Source of the DNA: an uncultured Parabacteroides sp.
GTDB taxonomy: Bacteria > Bacteroidota > Bacteroidia > Bacteroidales > Tannerellaceae
Assembly: GCF_947855115.1 (NCBI RefSeq)
Contig: NZ_CANTZW010000015.1
Span: forward strand, 46,484 to 110,483
Reading direction: 5' to 3'
DNA length: 64,000 nucleotides
Shown: positions 8,851 to 17,369 of the stretch, in pieces
Layout of the letters: each line of letters begins with the position of its first letter
How positions within the stretch are numbered: the first letter of the stretch is position 1
Made by a program: the position numbers and the translations under genes
Notes under the pieces: model-generated
What the model was told of the DNA's origin: nothing
The model's database searches: none
Seen by the model: the letters and a program-made list of their open reading frames with translations, nothing else

Positions 8851-9846
8851 TTATTTCGTGAAATTAAGGCCAAACTCTAATGTCTGCGCATTCGGAAGTA
8901 ACTGTAAAGCCATCTCAACGATTGTCTTTATATTTTGATCCGTAATGACTTGTTGAAGAATCGGAGCAGCCAAGGTAGCGACAGAAACGATCAATTCTTT
9001 ATCGGCATAGAATGTAATTTCGTTTCCGTTTTGATTCATACTCAAGGGTAATCCATAATAACCGCCCAGATCAACCAAAAGTGCCATAAGGTCCTCTACG
9101 GAGACACCATACTCTTTCAATTTATCGCCCAACAATGTGGTCACAACTGTCACATAATTTTTATCGATAGCCAACATAAACTTACCGTCTACCACACAAT
9201 ATTGGATACTCGCTATCTTAGTAATCTCACCGATTCCTTTATCCTCGGAAGCCCCTATAGGTCTCCAAGAAACATCAAAGATTCCATCTTCCGGTAAGTT
9301 AACATTTACAGCGCTAACCTTTTTCCAAATTAGACCACTAACAGTAGGAGCAATTATTCCAACCATTCCGTCAATCTGAGCATTCCCGGTAACTATATTC
9401 GCATAAACAGCCCCCGCATCCGCTTTCAAGCTCCAATTACCTACGATAGAAGAAGTTAATTTACGAGTATACACAACAGAGGCTACACCGTCCTTCACCG
9501 TACCGTTTACCGATACCACGCAATCGCCAACCGTACTCTCGCCGGTAAACGTATAAGTGCCGTCCGCTTCCTTCAAAGCGGCATCGATAGCGACCGACTT
9601 ATCTTCGGGGATGATATTGTTCAAGGTTACAGATGCCTTCTCCGCGGAAGAAGCGGCGATCACGACCGACTTACCGTCAACAGGGATTGTCACCTCACCC
9701 ATTACCAGTTTTACGCTCTCGCCCTCATACGTTTTCGACAAATCCTGCCAGTTGCCGGAAGAATTTGAATCGTCATCATCACCACATGCCGTAAAGAAAA
9801 CCATCGTGCAAATCACGGCAAATACATACAACAAACTCTTTTTCAT
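8851..9846 (-). CDS. Putative surface or periplasmic lipoprotein, 331 aa
   Basis: The N-terminus has a lipoprotein signal (hydrophobic core then FFTACGDDDD), and the Asp-rich segment after the cysteine resembles Bacteroidetes surface-export signals. The mature part is beta-rich, with alternating polar and hydrophobic runs and a calycin or beta-barrel-like look; I cannot assign a family with confidence (it resembles the Bacteroidales DUF49xx lipoproteins). Transcribed alone. The minus-strand -7 box CAAATATA (9904-9911) lies 58 bases upstream. Confidence 0.8.
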   Translation of the reverse strand: MKKSLLYVFAVICTMVFFTACGDDDDSNSSGNWQDLSKTYEGESVKLVMGEVTIPVDGKSVVIAASSAEKASVTLNNIIPEDKSVAIDAALKEADGTYTFTGESTVGDCVVSVNGTVKDGVASVVYTRKLTSSIVGNWSLKADAGAVYANIVTGNAQIDGMVGIIAPTVSGLIWKKVSAVNVNLPEDGIFDVSWRPIGASEDKGIGEITKIASIQYCVVDGKFMLAIDKNYVTVVTTLLGDKLKEYGVSVEDLMALLVDLGGYYGLPLSMNQNGNEITFYADKELIVSVATLAAPILQQVITDQNIKTIVEMALQLLPNAQTLEFGLNFTK

Positions 9847-9903
9847 GACTCTTGTTTTAAATTAAACATAAATAACTATTAATATTATCACAAAAATTAA
9901 TCA

Positions 9904-9911
9904 CAAATATA
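9904..9911 (-). promoter_or_regulatory. -7 box for the 8851-9846 lipoprotein
   Basis: On the minus strand the bases read TATATTTG, a match to TAnnTTTG, 58 bases before the start codon. No clear -33 element. Confidence 0.55.
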
Positions 9912-10063
9912 TCCATTCACCCACTCACAGACAACAAGAATTTAATAGCGGATGTTCGATTCCTGTGTTTAGACCAAAATTTATATGTAGAACTACAATG
10001 CAGGACTCGAAATCTCCACAAACATTTGATTTTAAAATAGATACAAGCCTCTCCAATGATACG

Positions 10064-10087
10064 ATGTAGCACCCGAATGTAGCACCC
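10064..10087. repeat. Short tandem repeat ATGTAGCACCC
   Basis: ATGTAGCACCC occurs at 10064 and again at 10077, a 13-base direct repeat in the 786-base gap 9847-10632. A minus-strand TATCTTTG box (plus-strand 10167-10174) points towards it, so a small untranslated transcript is possible, but no convincing gene is seen. Confidence 0.5.
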
Positions 10088-10304
10088 CATCTTTAAATAA
10101 TAATATTTATATAATACATTCTTTTTTCTTTCAAAATCAGATCGCAAAAACGCCTTTGACGAACTACAAAGATACGCATAGACCTCGTAGATCCAATTAC
10201 CCAATTTTGCGTTCCCAAAAACCGACAAACAACTATAAAACAGATATTTACTCATTTTTCTTGTCGCATTCGCCCATACCACCGGTAAAAAACACAGCTT
10301 GTAC

Positions 10305-10436
10305 CGACACAACCCGTAGCGTAGCCCGACGCAACCCGTAGCGCAAGGCCTCACTACCCACGACACAAGGCTATACTACGTGTAACGTAAAACCACGCAA
10401 CAGGTAACGCAAGGCTACGCAACAGGTCGCGTTCCT
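10305..10436. repeat. 22-bp-pitch array B (CGCAAC/GTAGCG words)
   Basis: Six consecutive 22-base units begin at 10305, 10327, 10349, 10371, 10393 and 10415. Units 1 and 2 share CGACRCAACCCGTAGCG; units 5 and 6 share CGCAACAGGT; the CAAGG spacer recurs at the end of units 2, 3 and 5. Units 3 and 4 are more diverged. Arms CGCAAC and GTAGCG are near reverse complements. The words overlap those of array D (GTAACGCAAG, CWACAGGT). It lies between the lipoprotein start and the phoH stop, in the largest gene-free gap of the window. Confidence 0.85.
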
Positions 10437-10565
10437 TCCAATAGAATGTGCACATTTCATACACCAATTTATAATATGGGATAATATCTAGGACACGGGC
10501 GAAACTCCTATAAAGATAGTTTCCGGAAGATTTAGTCAGCCAAGACGCAAACGATTAACAGTTAA

Positions 10566-10622
10566 GAATTGAGGATTGAAAATCAATCCCCATGATAGCA
10601 TTCCTTTTCAATCCTCAATTCT
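10566..10622. repeat. Inverted repeat with GAATTGAGGATTGAAAA arms
   Basis: GAATTGAGGATTGAAAA at 10566-10582 faces its reverse complement at 10606-10622. It lies just downstream of the phoH stop and could end that transcript. Two related AATTGAGA-type inverted repeats are at 36240-36304 and 52746-52799. Confidence 0.75.
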
Positions 10623-10632
10623 CGATTTTTGA

Positions 10633-11958
10633 TTACAAAAGATCGGAAGCCAACTCGGATAATTCGCTTCGCTCACCTTTTATCAAGTTGATATGGGCGA
10701 ACAGCTCCTGCCCTTTCATCTTGTCGATCATATAGGCCAAGCCATTGCTCTGCGCGTCCAGATACGGGGAATCGATCTGCTGGATGTCTCCCGTGAATAC
10801 CATCTTCGTTCCCTCGCCCGCACGGGTGATGATCGTCTTGATCTCATGCGGCGTAAGGTTCTGGGCCTCATCGATGATACAATACGTCTCGGACAAGCTA
10901 CGGCCGCGGATAAAGGCCAACGCCTCGATCACCAACTGGTTGTTCTTCTGCATATCGTCGATCTTACGGACATCAGGGTTACCCGGGGCAAACTGCCCCT
11001 TGATCACGTTCAAGTTGTCGAATAGAGGCTGCATATAAGGAGCGACCTTCTGCTTCTCGTCTCCCGGAAGGAAACCGAGATCTTTATTCGCCAAAGCAAC
11101 GATCGGACGAGCCAAAAGTATCTGTTTATACGTGCCGGCCTGTTTCAAGGCAGAGGCCAAGGCCAACAGCGTCTTTCCTGTACCGGCCTTTCCGGTCAGA
11201 CCTACCAGCTTGATATCCGGGTCGTTCAACACCTCGAAAGCGAAACTCTGCTCGGCGTTGCGGGGCTGGATGCCGAAGTTCGTACCCTTCTCCACTTTCT
11301 TGATCTTATCCGTAAACGGGTTGAAACGGGCCAATACGCTATTGCGTACGCTTTTCAAGATAAAGCATTCGTTCGGGTCGAGCTTAGACCTGATTTCCAG
11401 CAGATCAGCGTCGATACCTTCCGGGGAGGCATAGATCTTGTCGATCATGTCGGGATCGATATTCTCGTAGGTCTCTTGCGCACGCTCGAAAATATCCACG
11501 TTCACCACCTTATCCGTGATATAATCCTCAACGGGAATACCCAAAGAGCGAGCCTTCATACGGAGGTTCACGTCTTTGCTGACCAGGATCGTCTTCACCG
11601 TCTTATCCTTCTCAGCGATACTCAGGGCACAGGAGAGGATACGGTGATCCGGTGTTTTCTCGGGGAAAGAGGCTGCCACGGTCGGGTGAAAGACCTCCCC
11701 TGTCCGGATGTAGAGAGTACCTTTGCCCGGCCCTAAGGAGGCACCTTTCAAGGAGAGATCGTTGCTGGTCAACAAGTCTAGCTCCCGGACAAACTCCCGG
11801 GCATTGAAATTGATCTGCTCACTGCCCTTCTTGAACTTATCCAGCTCCTCTAACACCACGATGGGTAGATAGATATCATTTTCCTGAAAGTTCTCGATAC
11901 ACTTATAGTCATGTAATATGACGTTCGTGTCCAACACAAAATTCTTCTTTGCTCCCAT
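10633..11958 (-). CDS. PIN-PhoH family ATPase (PhoH2-like)
   Basis: 441-residue cytoplasmic protein. Residues 1-~130 form a PIN nuclease domain (FVLDTNVILHD with D10, then acidic positions such as LEELDKFK). From about 240 on comes a PhoH-type P-loop ATPase with GLTGKAGTGKT (Walker A), IIDEAQN (Walker B) and FTGDIQQID. PIN-PhoH2 proteins have been described as RNA helicase/ribonucleases; a role in RNA metabolism is therefore likely. Monocistronic. No clear TAnnTTTG box is seen in front of it. Confidence 0.92.
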   Translation of the reverse strand: MGAKKNFVLDTNVILHDYKCIENFQENDIYLPIVVLEELDKFKKGSEQINFNAREFVRELDLLTSNDLSLKGASLGPGKGTLYIRTGEVFHPTVAASFPEKTPDHRILSCALSIAEKDKTVKTILVSKDVNLRMKARSLGIPVEDYITDKVVNVDIFERAQETYENIDPDMIDKIYASPEGIDADLLEIRSKLDPNECFILKSVRNSVLARFNPFTDKIKKVEKGTNFGIQPRNAEQSFAFEVLNDPDIKLVGLTGKAGTGKTLLALASALKQAGTYKQILLARPIVALANKDLGFLPGDEKQKVAPYMQPLFDNLNVIKGQFAPGNPDVRKIDDMQKNNQLVIEALAFIRGRSLSETYCIIDEAQNLTPHEIKTIITRAGEGTKMVFTGDIQQIDSPYLDAQSNGLAYMIDKMKGQELFAHINLIKGERSELSELASDLL

Positions 11959-12062
11959 GGCCTTTCGATTTAATGATTACTGCTTCTAATATAAGAATAA
12001 TTCCGGTATGTTGATAACCTTTGTCCGCTAAAATTAGTTACACACACCAATAATCTCGTCTT

Positions 12063-12094
12063 ATTGACCAATTCAAGGAAAATGCCTATCTTTA
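12063..12094 (+). promoter_or_regulatory. Promoter for the marC-family gene
   Basis: ATTG at 12063-12066 and TATCTTTA at 12087-12094 with a 20-base spacer, a near match to the TTTG / TAnnTTTG pair. An AGGAGG sequence then lies shortly before the ATG at 12126, stronger than most ribosome sites in this window. Confidence 0.6.
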
Positions 12095-12125
12095 CGAAGA
12101 CATAAAAATATAGGAGGATAACGTC

Positions 12126-12737
12126 ATGTTTACAGATTTCAACTTCCAGCAAATACTTAGTGCCTTTATCGTATTATTTGCCGTTATCGATATAATCGGG
12201 GCCATCCCCATCATCATTGACCTGAAGGATAAGGGGAAGGATGTCAACGCATTGAAAGCGACCCTGATCTCTTTCCTGCTGTTATTAGGGTTCTTCTATG
12301 CCGGAGATATATTGCTCAGGCTTTTCCACGTAGACATCGAGTCGTTTGCCGTGGCCGGCGCTTTCGTGATCTTCCTCCTCTCGCTGGAGATGATCCTCGA
12401 TATCGAGATTTTCAAGAACCAAGGGCCGATCAAGGAAGCAACGTTGGTACCGCTGGTATTCCCGCTGCTGGCCGGGGCGGGATCGTTCACCACTTTGTTA
12501 TCGCTTCGGGCCGAATATGCCAGCGTAAATATTATCGTAGCCTTGGTACTGAATATGCTATGGGTCTATTTCGTCGTCCGCATGACACGCAAAGTAGAGA
12601 AAGCATTGGGAAAAGGCGGCATATACCTGATCCGTAAATTCTTCGGCATCATCCTGCTAGCGATCTCCGTCAAGCTATTCATGAGCAATATCACGCTTTT
12701 GATGGAACAGATAGAGGCAAGTACCAAGGCTATGTAA
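12126..12737 (+). CDS. MarC-family integral membrane protein
   Basis: 203 residues with about six membrane helices, the size and pattern of MarC/UPF0056 proteins (FAVIDIIGAIPIIIDLKDKG near the N-terminus, LVPLVFPLLAGAGSFTT in the middle). The biochemical role of the family is unknown; the old link to multiple antibiotic resistance has not held up. Transcribed alone, convergent with the outer-membrane barrel gene whose stop is 6 bases away. Confidence 0.9.
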   Translation: MFTDFNFQQILSAFIVLFAVIDIIGAIPIIIDLKDKGKDVNALKATLISFLLLLGFFYAGDILLRLFHVDIESFAVAGAFVIFLLSLEMILDIEIFKNQGPIKEATLVPLVFPLLAGAGSFTTLLSLRAEYASVNIIVALVLNMLWVYFVVRMTRKVEKALGKGGIYLIRKFFGIILLAISVKLFMSNITLLMEQIEASTKAM

Positions 12738-12742
12738 GGTCT

Positions 12743-15109
12743 CTATTTCCCGAACCGGGAGGTATCTACCGATTCGTGTTTCTTCGCCTTATAGCCGCCG
12801 AATTTCCAGACGAACGACAGTTGCAAGCAACGCTCGTCGTTCAGCTTCCTCAAACGGCTCCATTGGTTTCCTTGGTTTATCTTGATAGACCGGGGAATAC
12901 CTGTGGCAAAGAGGTCATTCCCTTTCAGGGTCAAGCTGGCCCGGTCGTCCATAAAGGTCCATTTCAAGCCGGCAGATACCTCATATATGGAGCCGAGGTC
13001 GTAAACACCTTGAATGGCACCCGGGGTTACATACTGGCCGTCGACGGTCAGTTTCAAGTTAGGCCGGGAACAGAGATTGAAGGTATTGCTCATATGGAAC
13101 AACCCGACATAGGCCTCACGATTATACGACATGCCGTGGAAATCACTATTCTTCTCCTGCATGCGCCATCCCCGCAAGGTGACACGGCTATTCCAGAAAC
13201 TTCCCACATTGAATGGAACTACCAGCGCAAGCCCGGCCTCCAAGCTATAGTCCATATTCTCGTAACGAAAGATGTTTTTCAACTCCGTATCGCTTTGGTA
13301 AGGCATTTGGGCGAAATAATCCGGCGTATACTCACAGAAAGCGACCAACATGTATTTCTGCCGGAAGATATAGATCAACTGCCCCTCATACGAGCGATAA
13401 GGCTTCAAGGAAGGATTCCCGATCACCTCGGAATAAGAGCTTATAGGCATGACCTGGGGCGTAACCTGCCAGTAACCGGGATAAGTCTTATCGCTGCTCA
13501 CCTCGAATTGAAGCATATGCGACGGAGAGAACACATAGCTCAAAGATACCGTAGGGAACAAAGACCATTCATTCCATAAGTTCATGCTTTCCTTGGCAGA
13601 GGTATAATCCGATTTAAAATACTCCCCTTTCAGCCCGACCGTAGCGGAGAAACGCTCGTTAAAACTCTTGGAAACCTCGGCGAAAAGATCGGCGCTATAT
13701 TCTTTCTGCGTATTGTTCTCAGACTCCTCCTCGTCTATCTCATAACCATTTCCCCGGTTATATAAATATTCGGAATAATTCCAGGAAGAGGCGTACCCGC
13801 CGTGTAAGCCATAGTTCAAGCTCCATCCGGTACTGAAATCATGGGTCTTGTTCAGGAATACAGACCAACGGGATACGTCTTGCCCTGTATTGTTGATCAA
13901 ATCCGTATGAGTACCGCCCGTATTCTCATCCAGGAAATAAAGCGTCGAGGGGGAATGGAAACGGGTGAAATCTATCCCGGCAGAGAGATTTTTATGGCTA
14001 TCATACTGCAAACGAATATTGTGGGTTGCCGAACGGTCATCGTTACTAATATCGCTTGTGCTGACAGAAGTATTCTCCGGGTCCGACATATCCTGATAGG
14101 TAGTTATAGAGGTTCGCTCTGTCTTAGGTTTACTCCCGCGTAAATAATACGCAAGCGAAAGTTTGTCTTTATTCGCAAATGTATAATCCATGCCTAAACG
14201 AGCCGTAGCCAAGTTATAATGAGTGATCCCCCGGTTGTGTTGAGTTATTTCCGTCACGCTATTGTTTAATGTATGACGTGCCAGCATATCCTCGCCCGAT
14301 ACCGGCCGGCCCTTCATGCCGTTTACCAAGAAATCCATGTTAAAGCCTTTATTCGCGTACAGCAAGTTCACGTGGGCATCCCCGCTAGCGCGGCGGTTCT
14401 GCTTGTAACTCGTACCCACCTCCCCTTGCCAAGAATGGGTATCAGACTCGTTTTTACTCAATATGACATTCAATAACGCTCCTTTCACGTTGTATTTCGC
14501 CGGGGCGTTATACATTACCTCGGCCTTCTCCACCCTTGAGGCAGGCATGCTTTTCAGCAGTTGGATCAATTGGTCGGCAGACATCGTGGTCAATTGCCCG
14601 TTCAAGACGATACTCAAGCGACTGGCACCTACCAGTTCCAGGTTATCATTCCGCTCGATAAGACCCGGTAAGTCCTTGATGACCTCGAAAGCGTTCGTGG
14701 CGGTCTTATTCTTCATCAATTGTGGGACATCATATGTCAACTTTCCTCCCTCTAATTTCACTTGCGGGCGTTCTCCTTTCACGGTAATCTCGGCCAACTG
14801 GTAATCCTTGTCCTCAAGGACCACCATTCCTACCTCCGCACCGGTTATCACCTTCTCTGCCGTATTGTATAAGATATGTTGGAAAATAAGTCGGTACGAG
14901 CGGTCAAGAGGATGATCCAGCCGGAAACACCCAAGTGTATCGGTAACGACGGCATCCACATACACGGAGTCGAGGGTCTGTAAAATCACCGCCACACCGT
15001 CCACCGGCTGTTCCTTGCCATCCATCACCTTTCCGGAAATACCCTGTGCCATAATCTCGCCGAAACTCATCAGCAAACTTAAAATCATGCAATAAATAAT
15101 ACGTTTCAT
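12743..15109 (-). CDS. TonB-receptor-like outer-membrane beta-barrel protein
   Basis: A signal peptide (MKRIIYCMILSLLMSFGEIMA) is followed by a carboxypeptidase-regulatory-like domain (GISGKVMDGKEQPVDG...), a plug-like domain (residues ~120-220, with GASRLSIVLNGQ and YNAPAKYNVKGA) and a long barrel rich in alternating aromatic strands. This matches the OMP_b-brl_3 outer-membrane family common in Bacteroidetes. No SusD partner follows, so a glycan-import role is not supported. The start at 15109 gives a clean signal peptide; an in-frame ATG at 15127 adds MIKRTK and would leave almost no leader after the TTCCTTTG box at 15141-15148 on the minus strand. Confidence 0.85.
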   Translation of the reverse strand: MKRIIYCMILSLLMSFGEIMAQGISGKVMDGKEQPVDGVAVILQTLDSVYVDAVVTDTLGCFRLDHPLDRSYRLIFQHILYNTAEKVITGAEVGMVVLEDKDYQLAEITVKGERPQVKLEGGKLTYDVPQLMKNKTATNAFEVIKDLPGLIERNDNLELVGASRLSIVLNGQLTTMSADQLIQLLKSMPASRVEKAEVMYNAPAKYNVKGALLNVILSKNESDTHSWQGEVGTSYKQNRRASGDAHVNLLYANKGFNMDFLVNGMKGRPVSGEDMLARHTLNNSVTEITQHNRGITHYNLATARLGMDYTFANKDKLSLAYYLRGSKPKTERTSITTYQDMSDPENTSVSTSDISNDDRSATHNIRLQYDSHKNLSAGIDFTRFHSPSTLYFLDENTGGTHTDLINNTGQDVSRWSVFLNKTHDFSTGWSLNYGLHGGYASSWNYSEYLYNRGNGYEIDEEESENNTQKEYSADLFAEVSKSFNERFSATVGLKGEYFKSDYTSAKESMNLWNEWSLFPTVSLSYVFSPSHMLQFEVSSDKTYPGYWQVTPQVMPISSYSEVIGNPSLKPYRSYEGQLIYIFRQKYMLVAFCEYTPDYFAQMPYQSDTELKNIFRYENMDYSLEAGLALVVPFNVGSFWNSRVTLRGWRMQEKNSDFHGMSYNREAYVGLFHMSNTFNLCSRPNLKLTVDGQYVTPGAIQGVYDLGSIYEVSAGLKWTFMDDRASLTLKGNDLFATGIPRSIKINQGNQWSRLRKLNDERCLQLSFVWKFGGYKAKKHESVDTSRFGK

Positions 15110-15187
15110 CTTAGTTCGTTTTATCATTTTTCGTTAACGCAAAGGAAGCGCATTCTTTTTAAAGACTATGTTATCGTTCGCTTACAG

Positions 15188-15228
15188 AGTCTTATCTAGT
15201 CTTATCAGAAATGTTATTTAGTCTTATC
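15188..15228. promoter_or_regulatory. Phased direct repeats AGTCTTATC between divergent genes
   Basis: AGTCTTATC occurs at 15188, 15198 and 15220, spaced by 10 and 22 bases, that is one and two helical turns, so all three copies face the same side. They lie between the barrel gene and the hydrolase gene. This layout is typical of sites for response-regulator dimers; which regulator is unknown. Confidence 0.6.
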
Positions 15229-15307
15229 GAGGCCGAACTTTAAAGAACGCTTATTGTTGATATATCAATCAAACACAAGAAGTAAAGTATATTAAAAATT
15301 GAGGATC

Positions 15308-16294
15308 ATGTGTACAAGAGTAGTTTATTCAGGAACGAACGGGATGGTGGCGACCGGCCGTTCGATGGATTGGAAGACCGATATGCACAGTAACCTGTGG
15401 GTGTTTCCACGGGGGATGGAGAGAAATGGGGAGACGGGAGAAGATTCCCTGAAATGGAAGTCAAAATACGGCAGCATCATCACATCCGCTTTCGAGATAG
15501 CCAGTACGGACGGGATGAACGAGAAAGGACTGGTAGCGAACTTGCTATGGCTACCCGAGGCCCAATACCCGGTAAGAGACAAGGACAAGCCGGGCCTCGC
15601 CATAACGATATGGGTACAATATATGCTAGATAATTTCGCCACGGTAGAAGAAGCGGTCTCTCTGGTCGGAGAAGACACGTTTCAGGTAGTATCCGATAAG
15701 ATGCCGGACGGCTCTCGCTTGGCGACCTTGCATCTGTCGATCTCCGACGCAACCGGAGATTGTGCCATCTTCGAGTATATCGGGGGTAAACTAACCGTCT
15801 ACCACAGCAAGGAATATAACGTGATGACCAATTCGCCAACCTACGACAAACAGTTGGCCCTTTGCGAGTATTGGAAATCCATCGGAGGCTTGAGTTTCCT
15901 TCCGGGAACCAACCGTGCGTCGGATCGTTTCGCCAGAGCCAGTTTTTACATCAATGCCGTACCTAAGACAGACGATGAGAAGACTGCTATCGCCTGCGTA
16001 TTCAGCGTGATTCGCAATGCCTCCGTTCCTTATGGCATATCGACTCCCGAAAGCCCGGAAATCTCTACGACACAATGGAGAACGGTATCCGAGAGCAAGA
16101 ACCTGATCTACTTCTTCGAGTCGAGCCTCACCCCGAACACGTTCTGGGTAAGACTGCGGGATATGGATTTATCGGAAGGTGCCCCGGTACTTAAATTATC
16201 CATCGCCAACGGCGAAACCTATCATGGTAACGCCTCAAAAGACTTCAAGCCCGCGATACCTTTCAAATTTCTGGGCGTAAAAGAGCTTACCTAG
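15308..16294 (+). CDS. Linear amide C-N hydrolase (bile salt hydrolase / penicillin V acylase family)
   Basis: Ntn-hydrolase of the choloylglycine hydrolase family, 328 residues. Starting at the ATG at 15308 places the nucleophile at Cys2, as the mechanism requires (Met removal exposes it); an upstream in-frame TTG at 15299 would bury it. Other catalytic positions line up: R18, D21 and N175 (VMTNSPTYD), plus TNRASDRF near 201-208. From memory the sequence is strikingly like the Bacteroides thetaiotaomicron BSH BT_2086. Family members deconjugate bile acids or cleave penicillin V; substrate is not proven here. No signal peptide, so cytoplasmic as read. An AraC gene follows, probably separate. 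Confidence 0.9.
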   Translation: MCTRVVYSGTNGMVATGRSMDWKTDMHSNLWVFPRGMERNGETGEDSLKWKSKYGSIITSAFEIASTDGMNEKGLVANLLWLPEAQYPVRDKDKPGLAITIWVQYMLDNFATVEEAVSLVGEDTFQVVSDKMPDGSRLATLHLSISDATGDCAIFEYIGGKLTVYHSKEYNVMTNSPTYDKQLALCEYWKSIGGLSFLPGTNRASDRFARASFYINAVPKTDDEKTAIACVFSVIRNASVPYGISTPESPEISTTQWRTVSESKNLIYFFESSLTPNTFWVRLRDMDLSEGAPVLKLSIANGETYHGNASKDFKPAIPFKFLGVKELT

Positions 16295-16366
16295 CCTTGA
16301 CGAACCATTTTTTTGGATAATATGTTCTACATTTCCTCTCACGGCGATTGAGTTTCGATTAATATT

Positions 16367-16374
16367 TATATTTG
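16367..16374 (+). promoter_or_regulatory. -7 box for the araC-family gene
   Basis: TATATTTG matches TAnnTTTG exactly, 20 bases before the ATG at 16394. Confidence 0.6.
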
Positions 16375-16393
16375 ACATCAAAAATCTTACAAC

Positions 16394-17275
16394 ATGGATA
16401 AACAATTCCTCTGCCTTGATTCACCGACCGACTTTATGGTCGGCAAATACATATCCGCCGATGAACTCAAGCAGTTTATTAATATCCCTTGTAAGATAAA
16501 AGCCGGGGCCTTTATCCTTTGCGCGGAAGGGCAAATACGCTCAACCATCAATATGTCTGAATCCATCACTTCGAGGCTCAATATCGTAACGCTGCTGCCC
16601 AATAGCTGCATACAAATACAGGAGATATCCCCGGATGTCTTGATCTATTTCATCGCGTTCTCCTTCGATTTCATGTGTTACGCAAATTTCATCAAGAGCA
16701 CGATGGGCTATCTGCCGATGATCTACAGGTATCCGGTCATAGAGATCTCCCAGAGCAGGGCCAACCTGATCACGGACTTTTACGAGCTTCTTTACCAATA
16801 TACCGTATATCCCGATATCTTGAGTAATAAAGAAATGATAAAAGCCATTTTCACGATGTGCAGCCAGGGTATCGTAGAAATATATTGTAAAACTTATCCG
16901 CTGGAGAAACAAGAGCTCACACGGCCTTTACAAATCTACCAAGAGTTCCTGAATATCGTATTGAAATATTATACGAAAGAACATAACGTATCGTTCTATG
17001 CCGAGAAGCTGGGCCTAACGTTCTCTTATTTCTCGACATCCATCAAAAAAGCGACCGGCGAGACTCCTCAAGAGATACTCACGCAGATAATAATCATAGA
17101 CGCTAAGACCCAATTAAAAGGGACCGACCAAGAAATTAAGAACATAGCGATGGACCTTGGCTTCAACAACCTGTCGTTCTTCAATAAATTCTTCCGGCGA
17201 CACGCAGGCATGACTCCGCAAGAGTATAGGGGCAAATCGTATACCTACTCCTATCATTTAAACGCTTCCGACTAA
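16394..17275 (+). CDS. AraC-family transcriptional regulator
   Basis: 293 residues. The C-terminal ~100 residues contain the two helix-turn-helix units of AraC/XylS (VSFYAEKLGLTFSYFSTSIKKATGETP and IKNIAMDLGFNNLSFFNKFFRRHAGMTPQEYR). The N-terminal ~180 residues are a divergent ligand or dimerisation domain of the type frequent in Bacteroidales. It lies between the hydrolase and a hybrid sensor kinase on the same strand but has its own promoter, so control of the hydrolase is possible but only inferred from position. Confidence 0.9.
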   Translation: MDKQFLCLDSPTDFMVGKYISADELKQFINIPCKIKAGAFILCAEGQIRSTINMSESITSRLNIVTLLPNSCIQIQEISPDVLIYFIAFSFDFMCYANFIKSTMGYLPMIYRYPVIEISQSRANLITDFYELLYQYTVYPDILSNKEMIKAIFTMCSQGIVEIYCKTYPLEKQELTRPLQIYQEFLNIVLKYYTKEHNVSFYAEKLGLTFSYFSTSIKKATGETPQEILTQIIIIDAKTQLKGTDQEIKNIAMDLGFNNLSFFNKFFRRHAGMTPQEYRGKSYTYSYHLNASD

Positions 17276-17338
17276 TAGGGAGCAAAAACAGAACATATTA
17301 TCGAAAATAGAATCCCGTCGGTTATCCTTGATAATCTT

Positions 17339-17346
17339 TAACTTTG
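17339..17346 (+). promoter_or_regulatory. -7 box for the hybrid kinase gene
   Basis: TAACTTTG matches TAnnTTTG, 24 bases before the ATG at 17370. Confidence 0.55.
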
Positions 17347-17369
17347 CAAGATAATCAAAAAGATATATA

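Noticed and set aside
9917..10366. 149-codon minus-strand open frame in the gap before the lipoprotein
   Set aside because: It runs through array B and a promoter-like box and its translation is a mix of Cys, Tyr and Arg without structure; no sign of coding constraint.
12776..13579. 267-codon plus-strand open frame inside the barrel gene
   Set aside because: Antisense to beta-barrel strands; no recognisable domain and no promoter or ribosome site.
12743..15109. Outer-membrane barrel gene as SusC of a glycan locus
   Set aside because: No SusD follows, the sequence fits the OMP_b-brl_3 type, and no glycosidase or regulator of that class is adjacent.
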